Positions 7,765 through 13,189 of a stretch of DNA of 13,189 nucleotides are shown in pieces. The first letter of the stretch is position 1; every line of letters starts with the position of its first letter. Source of the DNA: Ruminococcaceae bacterium UBA6842 (GTDB taxonomy: Bacteria; Bacillota; Clostridia; Oscillospirales; Acutalibacteraceae); the NCBI GenBank assembly GCA_002451855.1, contig DKDS01000065.1:1-13189 (forward strand). Reading direction: 5' to 3'. The position numbers and the translations under genes are program-made. The notes beneath the pieces are model-generated. The model made no database searches, was not told the DNA's origin, and saw only the letters and a program-made list of their open reading frames with translations.

Positions 7765-8679
7765 ATGAAAAAAGAACAGTTTTTAAAAAATTTATTACCG
7801 CCCGAAGGCAATGTGGACGTGGTGCTTGATACAGACACATATAACGAGGTCGATGATCAGTTTGCAATAGCATATATGCTGAACTCACCCGAATTAAACC
7901 CGGTGGCAATATATGCCGCCCCGTTTTTCAACGATAAGAGCACGGGACCAGAAGACGGTATGGAAAAGAGCTATGATGAAATTTTCCATGTATTAAAGCT
8001 TGCTGAACGCACCGATATGAATGATAAGGTTTATAAGGGCAGCCACAAATATTTAAAGGATGAAAAAACGCCGGTTGTTTCACCTGCAGCGGAGCATCTT
8101 TGCAAGACAGCAATGAATTATTCACCCGAAAAACCGCTTTATGTAGTCGCTATCGCCGCTATAACAAATATAGCGTCGGCGTTGCTTATGAAACCGGAGA
8201 TTAAAGAGAATATAGTCGTAGTGTGGCTTGGCGGACACGCCTGGCATTTTAACGATGTATATGAATTTAATATGAAGCAGGATATTGCCGCGGCGCGTGT
8301 TGTAATGGGCAGCGGTGTGCCGTTTGTTCAGTTGCCGTGCGAAGGCTGTGTGAGTGAATTCAAAATAAGCAAGCCTGAAATTCTTCATTGGCTTTCAGGT
8401 AAAAATCCGCTTGCCGATTATCTTGGTGATTATGCTATTGCCATATCCGACGATCATGTGGCGCATCTTCCGTGGGCAAGAACAATTTGGGATGTAACGG
8501 CGATAGGCTGGCTGCTTAATAAAAACGGCAGATATATGCACGGGCGCATTGAAAATGTTAAGCTCCCCGGCTATGACGGCGTATATCACGATTGCGAAGA
8601 GGAAATCCCTATGTGTTATGTGGACAGGATTTATCGAAATCCGCTTATGGGTGATTTAATAAACAAACTAACCAAATAA
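7765..8679 (+). CDS. divergent nucleoside hydrolase (IunH superfamily)
   Basis: This 304-residue protein belongs to the Ca-dependent N-ribohydrolase fold, which cleaves ribosides to base plus ribose. The N-terminal metal motif is present but stretched: DTDTYNEVDD (22-31) has five residues between the second and third Asp, where classical members have three (DTDPGxDD). TNIA (134-137), EFN (167-169) and D173 are kept. The C-terminal metal Asp appears to be D243, but the residue before it is Trp242 where classical group I/II enzymes have the catalytic His (HD). The ligand may therefore not be a normal nucleoside. There is no signal peptide. The ATG lies one base after the kinase stop, with GGAAAGGGG at 7748-7756, so the two are almost certainly co-translated. 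Fold assignment is strong; the reaction is uncertain. Confidence 0.88.
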   Translation: MKKEQFLKNLLPPEGNVDVVLDTDTYNEVDDQFAIAYMLNSPELNPVAIYAAPFFNDKSTGPEDGMEKSYDEIFHVLKLAERTDMNDKVYKGSHKYLKDEKTPVVSPAAEHLCKTAMNYSPEKPLYVVAIAAITNIASALLMKPEIKENIVVVWLGGHAWHFNDVYEFNMKQDIAAARVVMGSGVPFVQLPCEGCVSEFKISKPEILHWLSGKNPLADYLGDYAIAISDDHVAHLPWARTIWDVTAIGWLLNKNGRYMHGRIENVKLPGYDGVYHDCEEEIPMCYVDRIYRNPLMGDLINKLTK

Positions 8680-8696
8680 AGGCTGAGTGGTAAAAT

Positions 8697-9968
8697 ATGA
8701 AAGAAACAGTTAAATTGGGAATTATCGGTCTTGGCTCACGCGGAAAATGTATGCTTAAAAATCCCATAATTCCAATGCTTGAAAACGGAATTGAAATAAT
8801 TGCGGTTTGTGATCCGCTTGAGGACAGAGTAAAGCTTGCGGCTGACAGAATCGAAAACGCCGGCTTTGCCCGTCCAAAAGAAATAACAGATTATAAAGAA
8901 CTGCTTGCAATAGACGAAATTGACGCTGTATATATTTCTGTATCGTGGGAAACTCATGTTGAGGTTGCCATTGATGCGATGAAGGCAGGCAAATATGTAG
9001 GACTTGAGGCAGGCGGAGCATATTCGGTCGATGATTGTTATAAGCTTGTCAGAGCATATGAGGAAACAGGCACGGAGCTCATGCTTATGGAAAATTGCTG
9101 TTACGGCAAACGCGAGCTCATGGCGCTTAATATGGTGCGTATGGGCGTGTTCGGCAATATTATGCACTGCAACGGCGCTTACTGTCATGATTTAAGAAAA
9201 GAAGTCGCGGACGGTAAGGAAAATCGTCATTACAGACTCCGCAATTATATTCACAGAAACTGTGAGAATTATCCTACACATGAAATAGGTCCGATTGCTA
9301 AACTGCTTAACATTAATAACGGCAACAGGTTTTTGACTCTGTCTTCGTTTTCTTCTGCGGCAAAAGGTTTGCATGACTATATAGTTGATAAAAACGGTTT
9401 GTCACATCCGCTTTCGCAAATTGATTTTGCGCAGGGAGATGTTATAACAACCGTGCTTAAATGTGCCGGGGGTCAAACAGTTTGCATTACGCTTAACACA
9501 ACACTTCCGCACGCATATTCGCGCCGTTTTGAAGTTCACGGAACAAAGGGAATGTATATGGAGGACAATGACAGTATTTTTCTTGACGGCGATAAAGAAC
9601 ATGAAAAGAATGAATGGAATTGGAAACCTATGTGGGGCAATGCCGAAAAATATGAGGAAAAATACAATCATCCGCTTTGGAAAAACGGCGGTCTCGGCGA
9701 AGATATGCACGGCGGTATAGATCACCTTGTATTTGCTGCGTTTATAAACGCTGTTAAAACTGAAGCTCATGCTCCGATTGACATATATGACGCGGCAACC
9801 TATATGTGTATAACGGCGCTCAGCGAGGATTCGATAGCCATGGGCGGACTTCCGGTTGCTTTTCCGGATTTTACCGGTGGCAAATGGACAGAGCGCTCTG
9901 ATTTTGAAGATAATGAGTATAACCTTGATTGTATAAATAACGGTCGGGATTTGTATTTTGCGGATTAG
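8697..9968 (+). CDS. Gfo/Idh/MocA family protein, GH109-like
   Basis: This 423-residue protein has an N-terminal NAD-binding Rossmann fold with GLGSRG (11-16) and a C-terminal alpha/beta substrate domain. Ordinary Gfo/Idh/MocA dehydrogenases have EKP after the fourth strand; here it is EAG (104-106, in GLEAGGAYS), so the usual catalytic Lys is absent. Segments such as MENCCYGKREL (131-141), HCNGAYCHDLR (157-167), YPTHEIGP (192-199) and NINNGNRF (205-212) match the pattern I recall for GH109 alpha-N-acetylgalactosaminidases, which use tightly bound NAD in an oxidation-elimination-addition-reduction route to cleave glycosides. A GH109-type glycosidase is therefore more likely than a free sugar dehydrogenase. 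The NahK-like HexNAc kinase downstream is consistent with that. There is no signal peptide or twin-arginine leader, whereas several studied GH109 enzymes are exported. It lies 17 bases after the hydrolase gene, with a modest GAGTGG site before the ATG. Confidence 0.92.
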   Translation: MKETVKLGIIGLGSRGKCMLKNPIIPMLENGIEIIAVCDPLEDRVKLAADRIENAGFARPKEITDYKELLAIDEIDAVYISVSWETHVEVAIDAMKAGKYVGLEAGGAYSVDDCYKLVRAYEETGTELMLMENCCYGKRELMALNMVRMGVFGNIMHCNGAYCHDLRKEVADGKENRHYRLRNYIHRNCENYPTHEIGPIAKLLNINNGNRFLTLSSFSSAAKGLHDYIVDKNGLSHPLSQIDFAQGDVITTVLKCAGGQTVCITLNTTLPHAYSRRFEVHGTKGMYMEDNDSIFLDGDKEHEKNEWNWKPMWGNAEKYEEKYNHPLWKNGGLGEDMHGGIDHLVFAAFINAVKTEAHAPIDIYDAATYMCITALSEDSIAMGGLPVAFPDFTGGKWTERSDFEDNEYNLDCINNGRDLYFAD

Positions 9969-9982
9969 TAATTCTTTCTATT

Positions 9983-9987
9983 AGGTG
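9983..9987 (+). promoter_or_regulatory. ribosome binding site supporting a TTG start
   Basis: AGGTG lies five bases before TTG at 9993. The protein from that codon begins with a short polar segment and then the first membrane helix, as expected for this carrier family. This is the second TTG start in the same gene run. Confidence 0.6.
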
Positions 9988-9992
9988 ATTTT

Positions 9993-11183
9993 TTGGAAAA
10001 TAATGTTACAAAAGTCGGAAAAATCGGCGGAATTTGCGTAATCACATACTTTTTCAGCTATGTGTTAAGAAACGTATTAAGTGTAGCGACTCCCGCTATG
10101 ATTAAAGAGGATTTTTTCACAAAAGAATATATAGGACTGCTTTCATCGGTATATTTTATTTTTTACGCTGCAGGGCAGCTTATTAACGGGTTTATTGGTG
10201 ATAGAGTACGGCCGAAATTTTTGCTTGCAATAGGACTTGAAACGAGCTGTTTATCCTTGCTTATTGTTCCGATTATCGAAAATAAGGCGATACATTTTGC
10301 CGGCTTCGCAATTATGGGTTTTGCCCTCTCAATGGTGCGCGGTCCCTTGACAAAGCTTGTTGCGGAAAATACAGATCAAAAAAGCGCACGTGTAATTTGT
10401 ACGCTGTTAAGTGCAGTAGCGTTTTTAAGTCCGTTGGTCGCAAGCATTTTAGCAATATTTTTGAAATGGCGTATGATATTTATAACAGCAAGTGCTTTAA
10501 CCGCAGTTGTATCAGCATTAGCTATTTCTTTCATATGCAAATTAGAAAAAACCGGGCAAATAAATTTCGTGCCGGCAAAAAGAAGTGATATAAGCGCTTA
10601 TCTGAAGGTATTCAAGCTGAAGGACTTTTGGATATATCTTTTTATAAGCGCTATCGGAGAAATAGTGGGAACTTCGGTAAACTTTTGGATTCCTACATAT
10701 ATGACCGAATATTTAGGACTTGCATCAGATATGGCGTATACGGCATATTCCGTAATATCCTTTTCGGGGCTCTTTGCTCCTTTCATAACCCTTATTATAT
10801 ATGAAAAAGTAATTCACAACGGGGTAAACCTATCCTGTATTATGTATGCAATATCGGGTATTTCGTTTTTTTTGTTATTGATTTTAAAGTTGCCTGTTGT
10901 AAATATATTTTTATTCTTAATTGCAAAAATGGCTTCCGGCTGTGCAGTGGGTGCTGTTTGGAGCATTTACATACCGGGGCTTGCAAAAAGCGGTTTAGTC
11001 TCAAGTGTAAACGGGGTCATAGATTCGGCGGGGTATGCTGTTGCAACCGTAGCAAATATAATATTTTCTTTGGCTATGAGCGCAGTCGGTTGGAATGGAA
11101 TCATTATAATATGGGCTGTGATAATGGTATTAGCTGTAAATGCAATTTTTTTAAATTCGAAATTAAAAAAACGGGCGATGTGA
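9993..11183 (+). CDS. MFS transporter, possibly organophosphate:phosphate antiporter-like
   Basis: This 396-residue integral membrane carrier has about 12 hydrophobic segments (first at about 12-31, last at about 366-388) with a cytoplasmic loop near 182-208 dividing the two halves. The cytoplasmic loop between helices 2 and 3 carries the MFS signature GFIGDRVRPK (66-75). The N-terminal layout (a helix with YVLRN, then ATPAM, then a helix starting at IGLLSSVYFIFYAAGQ) recalls the GlpT/UhpT branch, including Arg26 in the first helix. That branch exchanges phosphorylated small molecules for phosphate; the assignment to it is tentative. It is the only transporter visible, so it is the natural candidate for import of whatever the cytoplasmic enzymes degrade. 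It starts at TTG with AGGTG upstream, 24 bases after the preceding stop. Confidence 0.92.
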   Translation: MENNVTKVGKIGGICVITYFFSYVLRNVLSVATPAMIKEDFFTKEYIGLLSSVYFIFYAAGQLINGFIGDRVRPKFLLAIGLETSCLSLLIVPIIENKAIHFAGFAIMGFALSMVRGPLTKLVAENTDQKSARVICTLLSAVAFLSPLVASILAIFLKWRMIFITASALTAVVSALAISFICKLEKTGQINFVPAKRSDISAYLKVFKLKDFWIYLFISAIGEIVGTSVNFWIPTYMTEYLGLASDMAYTAYSVISFSGLFAPFITLIIYEKVIHNGVNLSCIMYAISGISFFLLLILKLPVVNIFLFLIAKMASGCAVGAVWSIYIPGLAKSGLVSSVNGVIDSAGYAVATVANIIFSLAMSAVGWNGIIIIWAVIMVLAVNAIFLNSKLKKRAM

Positions 11184-11257
11184 AAAACATTCGGATAGCC
11201 GTACTGCAATGAATGCGGAACCGCTGTTTGGCAGATTACTTAATATTTGATTCAGAA

Positions 11258-11265
11258 AGAAGAGA
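11258..11265 (+). promoter_or_regulatory. ribosome binding site deciding the SGNH hydrolase start
   Basis: The purine run AAGAAGAG sits just upstream of ATG 11270. The alternative in-frame ATG at 11213 has no such signal, and the 19 residues it would add look unlike the protein that follows. The 86-base gap between transporter and esterase otherwise shows no clear promoter or terminator. Confidence 0.6.
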
Positions 11266-11269
11266 TAAT

Positions 11270-12310
11270 ATGTGGCAAGGATATTGCTTGGAAGGTCTTA
11301 AAAACAAAGAGACCGATACAGAATATTTTGATATAAGAAAAGCACCGTTTAAAATATATGGGCTATGCAATCCACAAATAAATTATTACCGTTTACCGAT
11401 TGAAGTGGCAAAAAGCGCGAGTGGCGTAGCGCCTCATTCAAAAAATAGTTCGGGCGGAAGAATAAGATTTGTAACAGATTCACCGTATATAGCTATAAGG
11501 GTTAAGCACGGACCTTATAACAACGGCTCTCCGCATTTGTCCAGACTTTCAAGCCTGGGCGTGGACCTTTATTTAAGCGCGGACGGAAAGGAAACATATT
11601 TTGCAAGCTATTATCCTCCGATAGATAAAGAAGAGGAGTGCGAGGGCATAAAGTATTTCAAAAATGCACAAGAACGCGAAATAACGGTATATATGCCTAC
11701 GGGTACTACGGTTTCGGAATTTGAAATCGGGCTTAAAAGGGGAAGTGCTCTATCTGAACATAAAGAGTATAAGCATAAAACACCTGTGGTGTTTTACGGC
11801 TCTTCCATAACCAACGGATATGCCGCTTCAAGACCCGGAAATATGTATGAGGCGTTTATTTCAAGAAAACTTGACTGCGATTTCATTAATTTAGGCTTTT
11901 CCGGATCGGCAAAGGGCGAGCCGGTGCTTGCAGAATACATAGCCGGACTTAAAATGAGCGTGTTTGTTATGGATTATGATCACAATGCGCCTGACACCAA
12001 ACATCTTTTAAATACTCACAAAGCATTTTTTGAGATAATAAGAAAAAAGCAACCGGATTTACCGGTAATCTTCATAACAAAACCGGACGCAGGACTGGAC
12101 GAGGAAAATCAGTCACGGCGCGACGCTGTTCTTGCTACATATATGTCAGCCAGACAAAACGGCGATAAAAATGTATATTTTATCGACGGCTATTCGCTTT
12201 TTCCCGATGTTGCACGGCACGATTGTACGGTTGACGGCTGTCATCCGAATGATCTGGGAATGTATTTTATGGCGGAGAGAATTGGCGGAGTTATAGCAAG
12301 CATTATGTGA
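11270..12310 (+). CDS. two-domain SGNH/GDSL hydrolase (probable carbohydrate esterase)
   Basis: From ATG 11270 the protein has 346 residues. The N-terminal part (about 1-165) is an all-beta domain containing GVDLY (97-101), the hallmark of the GxDLY domain found before this class of SGNH esterase. The C-terminal SGNH domain (about 170-346) holds GSSIT (177-181) with Ser179 as nucleophile, NLGFSG as block II glycine region, DYDHN with Asn239 as likely oxyanion residue, and D322/H325 in DGCHPNDLG completing the triad. Such enzymes typically remove acetyl or other acyl groups from sugars. The absence of a signal peptide fits removal of an ester from an imported oligosaccharide before or during hydrolysis. 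An in-frame ATG at 11213 would add 19 residues but lacks a ribosome binding site. The acyl group and sugar cannot be told from the sequence. Confidence 0.9.
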   Translation: MWQGYCLEGLKNKETDTEYFDIRKAPFKIYGLCNPQINYYRLPIEVAKSASGVAPHSKNSSGGRIRFVTDSPYIAIRVKHGPYNNGSPHLSRLSSLGVDLYLSADGKETYFASYYPPIDKEEECEGIKYFKNAQEREITVYMPTGTTVSEFEIGLKRGSALSEHKEYKHKTPVVFYGSSITNGYAASRPGNMYEAFISRKLDCDFINLGFSGSAKGEPVLAEYIAGLKMSVFVMDYDHNAPDTKHLLNTHKAFFEIIRKKQPDLPVIFITKPDAGLDEENQSRRDAVLATYMSARQNGDKNVYFIDGYSLFPDVARHDCTVDGCHPNDLGMYFMAERIGGVIASIM

Positions 12311-12389
12311 TTAAAAACATGAAAACGATTACGGTAAGACAACTTGAATGAAAATGCAATTCTAATAATTATTATTTGAGAGGTAAAAA

Positions 12390-13189
12390 ATGGAAAATGT
12401 ACTATCAGCATTCAACTATGACGGAGAACCGATTACTTGTATACCGTACGGTAACGGACACATAAATACGACCTTTAAAGTGGAATGTAGGAACGGTGAA
12501 AAAAGCGCCCTGTACATTTTACAGCAAATAAATAATAACATTTTCCCTGATTCAGACGCCTTAATGGAAAATATTGAAAATGTAACTTCTTTTTTAAAAA
12601 CAAAAATAGCCGAAAAAAGCGGAGATATTTTAAGAGAAACCTTAAATATTGTTAAAACAAAAGACGGAAAAAATCATTTTACCGATAAAGAGGGCAAAAA
12701 CTGGCGCAGTTATATTTTTATAAGAGATGCGGTCTGCTATGAAAAAATAGAGAAACCCGAGGACTTTTATAACTGCGGATATGCATTCGGTAATTTTCAA
12801 AATTTACTTGCGGATTTTCCGGCAGAAAAGCTGCACGAAATTATTCCGAATTTTCATAATACTCCGGTAAGGTACGAGGCTTTCAAAAAGGCTGTAAAAG
12901 AAGACGCTTGCGGCAGGGCAGGTGCCGTGCAAAAAGAAATCGAGTTTGTAAATGCGAGAGCAAAAGAAATGTCGGCACTTACAGATATGCTTGAAAAAGG
13001 TGAAATACCGTTAAGAGTAACGCATAATGACACAAAGCTTAATAACTGTATGTTTGACAAGGAAAGCGGTAAAACGATATGTGTTATCGACCTTGATACG
13101 GTGATGCCGGGGCTCAGAGCTTACGATTACGGAGATTCAATACGCTTCGGTGCTTCAACCGGAGCGGAGGACGAGCCCGATTTAAGTGA
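12390..13189 (+). CDS. NahK-like phosphotransferase (APH fold), N-acetylhexosamine 1-kinase candidate; 3' end outside window
   Basis: The frame opens at ATG 12390, with GAGAGG at 12378-12383, and stays open to the window edge, giving 266 complete codons; the TGA that closes the window is out of frame. The N-terminal lobe carries YGNGHINTTF (20-29), the nucleotide-loop position of this family, and LYILQQIN. The C-terminal lobe has the Brenner-type catalytic motif THNDTKLNN with D214 as catalytic base, then IDLDTVMPG with D234 and D236 as metal ligands, and YDYGDSIRFGAST. These motifs match what I recall of Bifidobacterium NahK (about 359 residues), which phosphorylates GlcNAc or GalNAc at C1, so roughly the last quarter is missing. 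The kinase would trap HexNAc freed by the GH109-like protein upstream. Related homoserine- or choline-kinase-like functions are less likely given these motifs. Confidence 0.88.
   Translation, partial: MENVLSAFNYDGEPITCIPYGNGHINTTFKVECRNGEKSALYILQQINNNIFPDSDALMENIENVTSFLKTKIAEKSGDILRETLNIVKTKDGKNHFTDKEGKNWRSYIFIRDAVCYEKIEKPEDFYNCGYAFGNFQNLLADFPAEKLHEIIPNFHNTPVRYEAFKKAVKEDACGRAGAVQKEIEFVNARAKEMSALTDMLEKGEIPLRVTHNDTKLNNCMFDKESGKTICVIDLDTVMPGLRAYDYGDSIRFGASTGAEDEPDLS

Noticed and set aside
7523..7909. Antisense open frame (128 codons) across the kinase/hydrolase junction
   Set aside because: It overlaps the conserved DTTGAGD and DTDTYNEVDD motifs on the other strand and encodes nothing recognisable.
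8736..9188. Long antisense open frame (150 codons) opposite the GH109-like gene
   Set aside because: It lies wholly inside a strongly supported plus-strand gene, has low-complexity hydrophobic/aromatic composition and no ribosome binding site. It is a by-product of codon bias on the coding strand.
11213..11269. Upstream ATG extending the SGNH hydrolase by 19 residues
   Set aside because: There is no Shine-Dalgarno sequence at 11213, while AAGAAGAG precedes ATG 11270, and the added residues do not resemble the start of a beta domain.
12319..12351. Ten-codon open frame (MKTITVRQLE) between the esterase and NahK-like genes
   Set aside because: There is no ribosome binding site and no overlap or attenuator structure that I can see. 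An open frame of this length is expected by chance.
12344..12375. Possible promoter (TTGAAT followed by TATTAT/TAATTA) before the NahK-like gene
   Set aside because: Spacer lengths are 16-20 depending on the choice, and the region is simply AT-rich. The evidence does not separate it from background.
1..13189. Defence system, CRISPR array, prophage or insertion sequence
   Set aside because: No direct-repeat array, terminal inverted repeats, transposase, integrase or toxin-antitoxin motif was seen on either strand. The content is metabolic.

Overview
This window looks like a piece of chromosome from an anaerobic, fibre- or glycan-degrading Firmicute of the Clostridia (Ruminococcus/Oscillospiraceae-like, probably gut or rumen). 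Three things point there: a secreted protein ending in a type I dockerin, a cellobiose phosphorylase strongly resembling the clostridial enzymes, and AT-leaning coding DNA with AGGA/GGAGG-type ribosome binding sites. The taxonomic call is an inference. Every convincing gene lies on the plus strand, and there are no tRNA, rRNA, CRISPR or transposase features.

Layout. Positions 1-296 hold the end of an unidentified gene, perhaps split by a one-base frameshift. Positions 297-1781 encode an exported protein with two copies of an unrecognised domain followed by a dockerin. A stem-loop at 1805-1843 separates this gene from a run of eight closely spaced genes: GH78 alpha-L-rhamnosidase (1880), GH94 cellobiose phosphorylase (4425), PfkB/ribokinase (6870, TTG start), divergent nucleoside hydrolase (7765), a Gfo/Idh/MocA protein of GH109-like type (8697), an MFS transporter (9993, TTG start), a two-domain SGNH esterase (11270), and a NahK-like sugar kinase cut by the right edge (12390).

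How they may work together. None of the enzymes after the stem-loop has a signal peptide, so they should act in the cytoplasm on something brought in by the MFS carrier. The set contains rhamnose removal (GH78), energy-saving phosphorolysis of a beta-glucosyl linkage (GH94), ester removal (SGNH), possible N-acetylhexosamine release (GH109-like) and anomeric phosphorylation of that sugar (NahK-like). The ribokinase and nucleoside hydrolase genes are one base apart and look like a second, riboside-handling branch. This suggests an intracellular pathway that takes apart a small mixed glycan or glycoconjugate containing rhamnose and, perhaps, HexNAc and a riboside. No regulator and no ABC transporter is visible. 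The combination is the most interesting thing here; its substrate cannot be read from the sequence.
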